A DNA stretch of 9,296 nucleotides from Candidatus Avacholeplasma faecigallinarum. GTDB lineage: Bacteria > Bacillota_I > Bacilli_A > Acholeplasmatales > Anaeroplasmataceae. The DNA lies in assembly GCA_018715825.1 (NCBI GenBank), contig DVKU01000067.1, forward strand, positions 1 to 9,296, written 5' to 3'. The position numbers and the translations under genes were made by a program. Every line of letters begins with the position of its first letter. The first letter of the stretch is position 1. Positions 1 to 7,100 of the stretch are shown one piece after another. Below the pieces are notes generated by a model, which had not been told where the DNA came from, did not search any database, and saw nothing but the letters and a program-made list of their open reading frames with translations.

Positions 1-181
1 TACCTAATTCTTTTCTTTGGTCAATTGACAAATCCTTCATATTTGACATTACTTGGGCAATAAAACCTTTCTTACCTAAATAGCTAGCTTTTTTTTGCTG
101 TAATGCTTGTAAGTCATTAATTTCCTTTAACTCCTCTTGACATTTGTCAATAACTTGATTTAACTCTTGTACTTGATTCAT
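1..181 (-). CDS. pheS: Phenylalanyl-tRNA synthetase alpha subunit, N-terminal part (cut by window edge)
   Basis: The first 60 codons of PheS, the catalytic alpha subunit of the alpha2-beta2 enzyme that charges tRNA-Phe in the cytoplasm. The visible part is the N-terminal coiled-coil arm that contacts tRNA: a Glu/Gln/Lys-rich helix (about residues 5-30) followed by the family hallmark YLGKKG at 34-39 and a second helix containing LSIDQRKELG. The catalytic domain lies beyond the left edge. The start is ATG at 181-179, preceded by a perfect AGGAGG six bases upstream. The gene sits directly behind a T-box leader whose specifier codon is UUC (Phe), which independently supports the identification. 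pheT would be expected next, outside the window. Confidence 0.9.
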   Translation of the reverse strand, partial: MNQVQELNQVIDKCQEELKEINDLQALQQKKASYLGKKGFIAQVMSNMKDLSIDQRKELG

Positions 182-413
182 AAAAAACCTCCTAAAATTA
201 AAAAAGTCCTTAGATTACTCTAAGGACGAAAAACCGTGGTACCACCCTAGTTCTATATAAAATAGCACTCATTAACCTTAACGCGGCAAACGGATGTTAT
301 TAGCATCATTCCAAAAGTGAATTCATAAAAAAGCATTAAGGACTTCGCACCATCCATCCTCTCTCTTAAATGCTCAATTTTTACTACGGCTTTTATCTTC
401 ATTTTATATAAAC
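182..413 (-). promoter_or_regulatory. T-box riboswitch leader, tRNA-Phe specific, controlling pheS
   Basis: The canonical 14-base T-box AGGGTGGTACCACG reads on the minus strand at 248-235. Upstream, Stem I has an AGAGAG bulge segment and a GGTGCGAA apical segment (about 366-343). A UUC triplet followed by A (321-319), within GAATTCAC, is the likely specifier and matches Phe. In the antiterminator, CUAGGG of the T-box side can pair with CCUUAG of the terminator 5' arm, using one G-U pair. By family knowledge, uncharged tRNA-Phe binds the specifier and the T-box bulge and lets transcription continue into pheS. The 5' limit is inferred from the promoter at 420-448. Confidence 0.93.
200..227 (-). 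terminator. T-box intrinsic terminator before pheS
   Basis: Nine-base-pair stem (GTCCTTAGA at 206-214 pairing with 219-227), 4-base loop, then six T on the minus strand (205-200). It lies between the T-box sequence and the pheS ribosome binding site. It is the default-off structure that excludes the antiterminator. Confidence 0.92.
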
Positions 414-419
414 AACTAT

Positions 420-448
420 ATTATAGTAAAATTTATTATTTTTTTCAA
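420..448 (-). promoter_or_regulatory. Sigma-A promoter of the pheS T-box transcript
   Basis: Minus-strand -35 TTGAAA (448-443), 17-bp spacer, perfect -10 TATAAT (425-420). Predicted transcription start is near 413, just upstream of Stem I of the T-box. It lies between the yhaM stop and the T-box, so pheS is transcribed independently of the cca-pulA-yhaM operon. Confidence 0.8.
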
Positions 449-492
449 GACAAATTTATAAACATTTTCCGTTCTAAATTGCTAGAATAACC

Positions 493-1380
493 TTACTTTT
501 TATAAATTTTACTTCTATCTAAAACACCAATACTATCAGTAAACTCCTTAGAATTAGTCTTTTCTAATTCTTCACCTAAAACTCTAAACTTAGAATCAAT
601 AGTATCTACATACCATAAAACTAAAGCCTCAGGAGTCATTGGCTTTTTCGCAGAACCAAATTGAGGTTGTCCATGATGAGAGATGAGCATATGTTCAAGC
701 ATCAAAGCCTCTTCACTATTCTCATATCCTAATTTTAAAGCTACTCTTTCTACTTCCATAGCTCCCATAACCAAATGACCTAAAAGTTGTCCCTTTAAAG
801 TGTACTCTGTATTAACACTTCCAGAAAGTTCAATTGTTTTGGCAATATCATGAAGAAGGATACCAGCATAAATAAAATTTTTATCTAAATAATTATAGTT
901 TTCAATAAAAGCATCTGCAAAATGTAACATTCCAATACTATGGTAGCACAATCCCCCAATATAGGCATGGTGAAGTTTAGATGCAGCTGGATAGGTATAA
1001 TATTCATCATAATGTTCATTTATCAAATTTATAGTTATATCCTTAACAATCTTATTTTCAATTCTATTAATATAACTATTTACTTCCTTAATAGCATACT
1101 CTAAGGATATAGGGGCCTTATTATAAAACATTCTAAGTGCCTCATCTTTTTGTAAAAAAGGTAGGGTTAGAATATCCTTATATGCTATAACATAATAATA
1201 ATTTTTATCCTTATTCGCTTTTTGTTCACAAGTAAATAAGTAGGTATGACCTAGTTTAATATTTAATATCTTATCGGTAGTAATCTTTAAATGGTATCCG
1301 TTATTATCCTTATCAAAAACCGATAGATTGTAAATTCCATCGGAAGTATTTATTCCCGATACCTTTGCCATTAGTTCCAT
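493..1380 (-). CDS. yhaM: 3'-5' exoribonuclease YhaM family (OB-fold + HD domain)
   Basis: 295 residues; B. subtilis YhaM is about 314. The N-terminal ~70 residues are beta-rich, as expected for the OB-fold nucleic-acid-binding domain. The HD-domain phosphohydrolase follows, with metal ligands visible in order: H147 (CYHS), H177-D178 (LLHDIAK), H202, H235-H236 (SHHGQ) and D259 (YVDTID). By family knowledge the enzyme trims RNA, and can act on single-stranded DNA, from the 3' end in a metal-dependent way in the cytoplasm. Start ATG at 1380 is favoured: GAGGGAG ends 10 bases upstream, whereas the alternative Met4 would be 19 bases away. The start overlaps the end of pulA by 10 nt, so its ribosome site lies inside pulA and coupled translation is likely. 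No convincing terminator follows. Confidence 0.88.
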   Translation of the reverse strand: MELMAKVSGINTSDGIYNLSVFDKDNNGYHLKITTDKILNIKLGHTYLFTCEQKANKDKNYYYVIAYKDILTLPFLQKDEALRMFYNKAPISLEYAIKEVNSYINRIENKIVKDITINLINEHYDEYYTYPAASKLHHAYIGGLCYHSIGMLHFADAFIENYNYLDKNFIYAGILLHDIAKTIELSGSVNTEYTLKGQLLGHLVMGAMEVERVALKLGYENSEEALMLEHMLISHHGQPQFGSAKKPMTPEALVLWYVDTIDSKFRVLGEELEKTNSKEFTDSIGVLDRSKIYKK

Positions 1381-3461
1381 TTATTCTTCACTCCCTCAAA
1401 CAAATATACACCAGGAGCTGTTAGAGTAAATTTCTCCTGCTTCACATGACAGCGTCCGTAGCCATCAAAAACCATAATAAATTCATTAGCTTCTACTTCT
1501 TTTTGTTCATAGCTATTTTTTATAATAATTCCTAATTGATAATCTTGACATTCTAAAAGTATTGCAAATGTATTTATATCAATTAATCCCTCTAATGGGA
1601 AACTGCTATTCTTAATGATTTTACAATCAGAACGTCTTAACACATCATATTTTTTTCTAAGACTAATAAGTTCTCGTATAGTTTGCACATTTCTAATAAA
1701 CTTATCTCTTCTAGAATAATCGATTTTGTTTATTGAATCCTTAGTATCATAAGAATTTTCCACTCCTTGTTTAGTCCTAAAAAATTCCTCTCCTGCATGT
1801 ATAAATGGAATGCCTTGAGAAACTAAAATCATTTCTAATGCTAGCCTACAGCCATCTAAAACCTTCTGTTCATCCAATCTTAAATATGTTTTCCCAAAAT
1901 CATACATTGTATAATTATCGTGACATTCAACATAATTAATAGATTGAGTTGGAGATTGAAATTTAAAATAATCTAGACAAGAACCTAAATTCAAATGATA
2001 GATTTCATAAATGCTTTTGTTTCCTCCAAAGGCATATCCTAAATCCTGTTTAAACTGATTACCTCTAACTATATCTCTAAATCTATCATTAAAAAAAGCA
2101 TATTGTGGTATCTTATTATGGTTATACATATGAGGCTTTTGATTATCAGGAATAGTGCTTTGCATATTCCATCCCTCACCATAAACCATAATACCGTCAT
2201 CTATCGTTTTTAACTCCTCATACGCTTTATTTAGAGTTTCTATATCTAATAGACCCATTAAATCAAATCTAAATCCTGATATTTGAAAAACTTTAGCATA
2301 ATATTTTAAAACGTCAACAACAAATTTTGAACACATATAACGCTCTGTAGCGAAATCATTACCACAAAATGAGGAATTTGTTAACTTACCATATTCATCT
2401 ACCCTATATGCATACCCTGGCACCAAGTAATCAAATGGGAATTCCTCTATTTTATAAACATGATTAAATACAACATCCATATTAACTCTAATTTTCTTAC
2501 GGTGACATTCATCTATAAATTGTAAAAGCTCATTTAACCGCGAATAAGGGTCATCAGGTCTCTTTGAATACCATCCACTAGGGACAAAATATTGCTCAGG
2601 ATTATAGCCCCAATTATATAAACTATTCTTTTTTATATCATCTACCCCACCAAAATCAAAAATTGGCAATAATTGTAGATGAGTAATACCTAAAGATGAT
2701 ATATATGATAAACCCGTAGGTTCTAATGACTTTGTTGGATAATTTTCAATTAATCCCATAAAAGTACCTTGATTTTCATTATTTAGGTAGTATGTAAAAT
2801 CTCTTACTGAAGCCTCATATATAATTGCATCAGTATATACACCACTAAACTGAGGCTTAGGATTTTTCAATTTATAAAGCTTATTAATATCTATAACATA
2901 GTTATATTCTCCATTGCTTGAAGAAGAAATCGCATAAGGATCACAAATACATTTAAAATCCTCAAATACTCTAACATATAAAAGATAGGCATAACCATCT
3001 AAATCCTGGCTTACCTCACATTCCCATAAACCTCTATCTTTATATACAAAAGGTAAACGCATTTTTTCATTTTTATTCCAAATTTCAACCTCTACTTGCT
3101 TTGCAACCGGTGTCCAAACTCTAAATATAGTTTTATCTTTAGAATACTCGAATCCAAGTGGACCATCATAGCTAAACTTTTCATCAAATTCTTTAGTTCT
3201 AATTATACTTCCACTTTTTAACAAGCATTTATTTTGTTCATTATCGATAATATAATATTCTTTATTTAGTAATAAATTGGGAATATTTTTCACAATATAT
3301 TTATAAAATTCATATTCCTCATAATTTTGTAAAATATCTAATTTCTTTTTTTTTCCATCCTCAAGCAAATAAAAGGATTTACCTTTAGTACGAATATTTT
3401 TATCAACTAGTATAGTTATAGTTTCAAATGAATCAATAAAAGCCTTCATTCTTTCTAGCAT
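1371..3461 (-). CDS. pulA: Type I pullulanase (glycogen/maltodextrin debranching enzyme, GH13)
   Basis: 696 residues, close to B. subtilis AmyX (about 718). It hydrolyses alpha-1,6 branch points in pullulan-like dextrins or glycogen. There is no signal peptide or membrane segment, so it should act in the cytoplasm. Layout: N-terminal extension (1-95); CBM48-like domain (about 97-180, GFEYSKDKTIFRVWTP); GH13 barrel. The type I pullulanase signature YNWGYNP is at 282-288. Catalytic regions are DVVFNH 329-334, GFRFDLMG 396-403 (nucleophile D400), YGEGW 427-431 (acid/base E429) and ECHDN 512-516 (transition-state D515). All are intact. The C-terminal beta domain runs from about 610. The start overlaps the cca stop as ATGCTAG. 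SD support is weak (AAGGG 14 bases upstream), so coupling to cca is likely; Met5 is an alternative start. Confidence 0.93.
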   Translation of the reverse strand: MLERMKAFIDSFETITILVDKNIRTKGKSFYLLEDGKKKKLDILQNYEEYEFYKYIVKNIPNLLLNKEYYIIDNEQNKCLLKSGSIIRTKEFDEKFSYDGPLGFEYSKDKTIFRVWTPVAKQVEVEIWNKNEKMRLPFVYKDRGLWECEVSQDLDGYAYLLYVRVFEDFKCICDPYAISSSSNGEYNYVIDINKLYKLKNPKPQFSGVYTDAIIYEASVRDFTYYLNNENQGTFMGLIENYPTKSLEPTGLSYISSLGITHLQLLPIFDFGGVDDIKKNSLYNWGYNPEQYFVPSGWYSKRPDDPYSRLNELLQFIDECHRKKIRVNMDVVFNHVYKIEEFPFDYLVPGYAYRVDEYGKLTNSSFCGNDFATERYMCSKFVVDVLKYYAKVFQISGFRFDLMGLLDIETLNKAYEELKTIDDGIMVYGEGWNMQSTIPDNQKPHMYNHNKIPQYAFFNDRFRDIVRGNQFKQDLGYAFGGNKSIYEIYHLNLGSCLDYFKFQSPTQSINYVECHDNYTMYDFGKTYLRLDEQKVLDGCRLALEMILVSQGIPFIHAGEEFFRTKQGVENSYDTKDSINKIDYSRRDKFIRNVQTIRELISLRKKYDVLRRSDCKIIKNSSFPLEGLIDINTFAILLECQDYQLGIIIKNSYEQKEVEANEFIMVFDGYGRCHVKQEKFTLTAPGVYLFEGVKNKWN

Positions 3462-4561
3462 TTTATAACATCCAACCCTTCTAAAAATATTAATATATCT
3501 TTTTTTGTATTAGCAATTTTACCATCTAAAATAGCTATAATAACTTCTTTTATGGCAATTGAAATCATTTGACCATTAAACATCTTGGCAATTTCAGCCT
3601 TACTTACAGCTAGTTCTTTATCATCATGTAATTTCAAATTGGCAATTTTATTTTTTAACAAATTACTATTATATCCAACATTAGCAAAAACATCAATTAA
3701 TGATTTTATTTCATTTTGATATAAGTATATAAAATAATTACTAAAATTCGAATCTATTAAATCTTTAAAGATTTTACATCTTTTTTTACACAAACTATTA
3801 CATATAGGAGCAAATTTGTTATATTTATAAAAATAATATATGCCTAAATCAGCTAAATTGTATGTATTTTTTACTATATTCAACCAATTTTTAAAATCAC
3901 TTATATGTGAAAATAAATCATATCTATGAATATACTCTAATCCTAAATCAAAGTTGGCATATAAAATTTTTATAAAGTAATAATAGATTCTTTCATTTGA
4001 CAAATTAGCCAGCAAATATTTAAATTTAATCATGCTGTTTAATGTTTCTTCTTCAATTTTAAAACCCAATTTTGAACTAAAATATAAAGCTCTTAATATT
4101 CTTAATGCATCTTCATTAAAGCTTTGATCAGGATTATTTATGCATCTTATAATCTTATTATTTAAATCAGCTAAGCCTTGTACTAGATCAATGACCTTTT
4201 TATCTTTATCCATAGCTAAAGCATTAATGGTAAAATCTCTTCTTTTAACATCCTCTGATAAACAATCAACATATTCTATTTGAGGATGACGATGATCTAA
4301 ATAATTAATATCTTTTCTAAAATGCGTAATTTCAAAAGAAAATTCCTTATAATAAATTATTACGCTTCCATATTTAAGCCCATTATCATTAATCTTAAAC
4401 AAATTTTTTAACTTTTCAATAGGCATATTGGTGGCTATATCAATGTCATTTATTTTTAAATTCAATAAATAATCACGTACTACTCCACCTATAAAATAGG
4501 CATCATAACCATTTTGGTTTATAATATTTAATACTTCAATTCCACCATCAAAATATTTCAT
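3455..4561 (-). CDS. cca: CCA tRNA nucleotidyltransferase, class II
   Basis: Adds or repairs the 3'-terminal CCA of tRNAs from CTP and ATP without a template. About 368 residues; B. subtilis Cca is about 397. The class II head is complete (numbering from a GTG one codon upstream of the chosen ATG): nucleotide-binding GGVVRD 26-31, metal-binding D40 and D42 (NDIDIAT), RRDFTINAL 108-116 and EDALRILRA 151-159. The C-terminal half is helical and very Lys/Tyr/Asn-rich, with less conserved body and tail domains. Start choice: ATG at 4561 or the adjacent GTG at 4564. AAGAAGG lies 7 to 10 bases upstream of either, and ATG is preferred. It is the first gene of the cca-pulA-yhaM operon and is divergent from yigZ, about 80 bp between start codons. 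Confidence 0.92.
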   Translation of the reverse strand: MKYFDGGIEVLNIINQNGYDAYFIGGVVRDYLLNLKINDIDIATNMPIEKLKNLFKINDNGLKYGSVIIYYKEFSFEITHFRKDINYLDHRHPQIEYVDCLSEDVKRRDFTINALAMDKDKKVIDLVQGLADLNNKIIRCINNPDQSFNEDALRILRALYFSSKLGFKIEEETLNSMIKFKYLLANLSNERIYYYFIKILYANFDLGLEYIHRYDLFSHISDFKNWLNIVKNTYNLADLGIYYFYKYNKFAPICNSLCKKRCKIFKDLIDSNFSNYFIYLYQNEIKSLIDVFANVGYNSNLLKNKIANLKLHDDKELAVSKAEIAKMFNGQMISIAIKEVIIAILDGKIANTKKDILIFLEGLDVIKC

Positions 4562-4579
4562 CACACAAGCACCTTCTTA

Positions 4580-4585
4580 ATTATA
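4580..4585 (-). promoter_or_regulatory. Possible -10 element for the cca-pulA-yhaM operon
   Basis: A perfect TATAAT on the minus strand (4585-4580) about 19 bases upstream of the cca ATG. There is no recognisable -35 at 16-18 bp (TATATA or TTATAT only). It lies back to back with the yigZ promoter, and the two divergent polymerases would occupy overlapping DNA. Confidence 0.4.
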
Positions 4586-4595
4586 TAATAATTTA

Positions 4596-4624
4596 TTGAA
4601 AATATATAAGTCTTTAGATATAAT
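4596..4624 (+). promoter_or_regulatory. Sigma-A promoter of yigZ
   Basis: -35 TTGAAA (4596-4601), 17-bp spacer, perfect -10 TATAAT (4619-4624). Transcription should begin near 4631, which gives a leader of only about 10 bases before the TTG start at 4641. That leader is almost exactly the Shine-Dalgarno GGTGAT. Confidence 0.75.
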
Positions 4625-4640
4625 TATTATGGTGATTTTA

Positions 4641-5255
4641 TTGAAAAGAATACAAAAAAATTATACTAATTCAATTACAATCCAAAAATCAGAATTTATT
4701 ACCTATTTATTTAGAGTCAATACTATTTTAGATGTGGAAAATTATTTAAATCAAATTAGGAAAAAGCACTATGATGCAACTCACAATTGTTATGCCTACA
4801 TTATAGGAGAAAATCAAGAAATTCAAAAATGTTCTGATGATGGAGAACCCCAAAAAACGGCCGGAATGCCAATGATAGATGTTTTAAAAAAGAATAACCT
4901 TACTTATATTTTAGCAATTACTACTAGATATTTTGGTGGGATACTTTTAGGAGCCGGTGGACTAGTTAGAGCTTATTCAACATCAGTGAGTGAATGCCTT
5001 AAAAAAGCGGAATTTTATGATGTTAGGGAACAAATAAAATTTAAGCTAACTTTATCCTATACTGGCTACAATACCTTATTAAAAACACTTAATTATCTAA
5101 ATATAATAGAGGTATCATATACATTGGATGTTATTATACTAGCAACTTGTGACACAGATAAATTTGAGAAATTAAAAAATGATATATATAAATATAAAAT
5201 TGGTACAAACGATATAGAGGTTATCGAAAAAACATACATAGAAGTATTAGTGTAG
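4641..5255 (+). CDS. yigZ: YigZ/IMPACT family protein (UPF0029, YvyE-like)
   Basis: 204 residues from a TTG start. The family core is strong: KSEFI (16-20), RKKHYDATHNCYAYIIG (40-56), SDDGEP..TAGMPM (65-78), and TTRYFGGILLGAGGLVRAYS (94-113). B. subtilis YvyE (about 217 aa) matches this pattern. The C-terminal ~70 residues form the second ferredoxin-like domain. The exact biochemical role of bacterial members is unsettled; eukaryotic IMPACT regulates Gcn2. Start choice: the longest frame begins at TTG 4596, which is the -35 box itself, so it cannot be the translated start. ATG 4629 has no upstream SD. TTG 4641 has GGTGAT at suitable spacing and gives the usual family N-terminus. It is the only plus-strand gene here and ends inside the 3' end of spoIIID. 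Confidence 0.88.
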   Translation: MKRIQKNYTNSITIQKSEFITYLFRVNTILDVENYLNQIRKKHYDATHNCYAYIIGENQEIQKCSDDGEPQKTAGMPMIDVLKKNNLTYILAITTRYFGGILLGAGGLVRAYSTSVSECLKKAEFYDVREQIKFKLTLSYTGYNTLLKTLNYLNIIEVSYTLDVIILATCDTDKFEKLKNDIYKYKIGTNDIEVIEKTYIEVLV

Positions 5256-5492
5256 GCTATATTTGTTTTTAGTGGCCTGACCACCTCTTATATGACGTAC
5301 ATTTTTGTTATAATCTAGTAATTCTCTTATTTTTAAATAAAGCTGATAATCAATTTCTTTAAGTCTATTTGTTAAGTCATAATGTACTGTAGATTTACAA
5401 AATCCTACAATTTTTGCAACCTCTCTGACTGTTCTTCTCCCATCTAACATTAAATGAGCTGTTTTAATAACTCTTTCTTTTAAATAATCCAT
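5247..5492 (-). CDS. spoIIID: Sporulation transcription factor SpoIIID
   Basis: 81 residues, slightly shorter than B. subtilis SpoIIID (about 93). It is a mother-cell DNA-binding protein that activates and represses sigma-E and sigma-K genes during endospore formation. Visible: N-terminal MDYLKERV; helix-turn-helix about 20-42 (RTVREVAKIVG..KSTVHYDLTNRL); and the basic C-terminal signature LDYNKNVRHIRGGQATKNKY (59-78), which contacts DNA alongside the HTH. The start at ATG 5492 has a perfect AGGTGAT five bases upstream and gives the canonical N-terminus; the frame can be extended 15 codons upstream but those residues do not fit the family. The last 9 bp overlap the convergent yigZ. The acidic tail of the B. 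subtilis protein is absent. Confidence 0.93.
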   Translation of the reverse strand: MDYLKERVIKTAHLMLDGRRTVREVAKIVGFCKSTVHYDLTNRLKEIDYQLYLKIRELLDYNKNVRHIRGGQATKNKYSLH

Positions 5493-5764
5493 TATATCAC
5501 CTACAAAAATATATGACCAATTATTAAATATAATCACTTAATTTTATAGGTATTAAAATATATAATAGTTATTGTGATAAAACCAAAATAAATTAATTTA
5601 TAATTGTATTATAAAAGACGTTATACTTGATTATTTATAAAAATAATTCTTTTTATAAAATTTTTTTATTAAAATAAATGTATAAAAATGGCATGATTTT
5701 AACATCATGCCATTTACTATATTAGTGATAATCTAATTACTCAACATCTACATTAATTACTAAT
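5493..5764. other. 272-bp AT-rich intergenic region upstream of spoIIID
   Basis: No gene is visible. It holds the terminator of the upstream unknown gene (5684-5715) and presumably the spoIIID promoter. The best sigma-A-like minus-strand candidate is TTGGTT (5586-5581), 16 bp, TATATA (5564-5559), which is weak. A CATATATT at 5516-5509 resembles a sigma-E -10 but has no -35 at the right distance. The middle (about 5600-5680) is almost pure A/T with no conserved structure that I can see. Confidence 0.5.
5684..5715 (-). terminator. Intrinsic terminator after the unknown 406-aa gene
   Basis: Perfect 12-bp stem (5686-5697 pairing with 5704-5715, core ATGGCATGAT), 6-base loop. On the minus strand the stem runs into TTTTT, including its last three bases. 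The plus-strand side has only a short TTT, so it works mainly for the minus strand. It lies about 50 bases after the stop of the upstream gene and separates it from spoIIID. Confidence 0.85.
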
Positions 5765-6985
5765 TTACTTTTTTAAATCGAAAATGATCTTACATATCTT
5801 TCTAAATGTAATATCGTTAATTTGTTGAACGCTTCTTGAGAATTCTTTAAGTTTAGTATGCTTCTTTAAAGATTGATCTAACAAACTATAAATGCCAAAT
5901 AAAACAGACTTATAACTATCATCCATTTTCTTGTCAATTAGTAAATCGTAAAGAATATGAAATTGATCAAACATTCTTAGCTTTAACAATACATAAAGCT
6001 TTTCAATTTGATATTCTAAGCCATCAAGGTATTGCTCGTTTTTCTCCATAAATTTATATGCAGATTTAAATTTACCTAAGCAAATATCAGCTTCAATAAT
6101 TCCTCTACAAATAGATTTTTTATGCTCCATTTCAAAAGTATTTAAAGATAAATACATTTGATTTAATGTTTGACTAGCATTATAATAGCTTCCCATTAAA
6201 TTATAAATATAAGCTGTTTCTATTTTAATTGGTATTGCACTTTGGAAGTTATAAACTTGAATAAAGCCATCATATGATTTCATTCTAAATAAAATTGCAT
6301 TAATATAGTCACTTGAATGAACATATGCATCAGATATTACCTTATATAAAAATGGTTCTAAGAATTGATAATTTTGTACTAATGAAAACGCCTTGTCCAT
6401 TAAGTCATTTACAATTACCTTATTAGTAAGAGCATTATAATAAATTAGATTCATAACATGAATTAGCATGAAGATATTTGGTAATATAGGCTCATATGGA
6501 CTTACCTTATCTAAATATTTTTGCAGAATTTCTATCTTCTCATTATCTTCAATTTTGTCTAAATTTAAAGATAATAAAACATTCAATCCTTCAAATAGAA
6601 TAACTTCCATAGAATGAATCTTATCATCATTATCACTATTATTTCTTAATCTTACATCATCAATTATTTTGCGATTAGCCTCAAGCTGATCTAATCTTCT
6701 ATACAAAATATCTTCAATTATCTTAGAATATTCATTAGATAACTCTGTAAACTCCTCCTCTTTAGGAAGATACATATTATAAGCATTTGAAATAATGTCA
6801 TAATAATAATATCTATTCTTCTCTCTATGAGATAAGAAGAAACGATATGAGTTAGCACAAATATCAGTTTTAGCAAAAAAATCTTTTTTCAAAATATGAT
6901 TATCTTTTAAAAAGATTTCAAAAAAATCAATATACAAATCAATGTTTACAAATTCTTTTAAATTAAAATCATAAATATGTTTCAT
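5765..6985 (-). CDS. Uncharacterised helical protein, possible HTH-TPR regulator
   Basis: 406 residues; I do not recognise a named family. The sequence is almost entirely predicted helix, rich in Tyr, Leu, Ile, Asn and Lys, with no signal peptide or membrane segment, so it is probably cytoplasmic. Residues about 31-56 (ILKKDFFAKTDICANSYRFF) have the spacing of a helix-turn-helix. From about 125 to the end, paired amphipathic helices with Ala/Tyr/Gly at packing positions (for example IYNLMGSYYNASQTL and ADICLGKFKSAYKFM) look like degenerate TPR repeats. HTH plus TPR suggests an RRNPP-like regulator, but there is no neighbouring signal-peptide gene; this is inference. The start is ATG 6985 with AAAGGTGG five bases upstream; the frame's first GTG (6994) lies inside that SD. 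The gene is monocistronic between spoIIQ and spoIIID, with its own promoter and terminator. Confidence 0.8.
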   Translation of the reverse strand: MKHIYDFNLKEFVNIDLYIDFFEIFLKDNHILKKDFFAKTDICANSYRFFLSHREKNRYYYYDIISNAYNMYLPKEEEFTELSNEYSKIIEDILYRRLDQLEANRKIIDDVRLRNNSDNDDKIHSMEVILFEGLNVLLSLNLDKIEDNEKIEILQKYLDKVSPYEPILPNIFMLIHVMNLIYYNALTNKVIVNDLMDKAFSLVQNYQFLEPFLYKVISDAYVHSSDYINAILFRMKSYDGFIQVYNFQSAIPIKIETAYIYNLMGSYYNASQTLNQMYLSLNTFEMEHKKSICRGIIEADICLGKFKSAYKFMEKNEQYLDGLEYQIEKLYVLLKLRMFDQFHILYDLLIDKKMDDSYKSVLFGIYSLLDQSLKKHTKLKEFSRSVQQINDITFRKICKIIFDLKK

Positions 6986-7012
6986 ATTAACCACCTTTTA
7001 GCCTTTACTAAT

Positions 7013-7041
7013 ATTCTACTATAACATTCGACAAAATACAA
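7013..7041 (-). promoter_or_regulatory. Probable sigma-A promoter of the unknown 406-aa gene
   Basis: Minus-strand TTGTAT (7041-7036), 17-bp spacer, TAGAAT (7018-7013), about 28 bases before the ATG. It sits between the spoIIQ terminator and the start codon, so the gene has its own transcription start. Both hexamers are imperfect. Confidence 0.55.
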
Positions 7042-7064
7042 TTCATATTTTTAGACAAATTCTT

Positions 7065-7100
7065 AAAAAAACAAAATAAAGCTGATTTCAGCTTTATTTT
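7065..7100 (-). terminator. Intrinsic terminator overlapping the end of spoIIQ
   Basis: Thirteen-bp perfect stem (7073-7085 pairing with 7088-7100, core AAAGCTGA/TCAGCTTT) with a 2-base nominal loop. It is followed on the minus strand by G and seven T (7071-7065). The spoIIQ stop codon TAA (7096-7094) lies within the upstream arm. Confidence 0.92.

Noticed and set aside
472..487. Small inverted repeat TTCTA/TAGAA after the yhaM stop as an operon terminator.
   Set aside because: Only five A/T-rich pairs, and no U-run follows on the minus strand.
5093..5284. 63-codon minus-strand frame overlapping yigZ and spoIIID.
   Set aside because: It is antisense to conserved yigZ codons, has no family resemblance and no good SD. 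It is a shadow frame.
5509..5530. CATATATT before spoIIID, resembling a sigma-E -10 element.
   Set aside because: The nearest ATATTT-like -35 is about 3 bp too close. The match is expected by chance in this AT-rich stretch.
5735..5767. Short frame after the 406-aa gene stop that would encode KLVINVDVE, suggesting a frameshifted C-terminus.
   Set aside because: It is closed by an upstream TAA and is only about 11 codons long. It would need an unproven +1 shift, and nothing shows that the gene is broken.
5765..5774. A_AAA_AAG slippery heptamer immediately before the stop codon of the unknown 406-aa gene, as in dnaX frameshifting.
   Set aside because: A -1 shift adds only two residues before a stop. 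No downstream stem or upstream SD stimulator is obvious, and A-runs are common in this AT-rich DNA.
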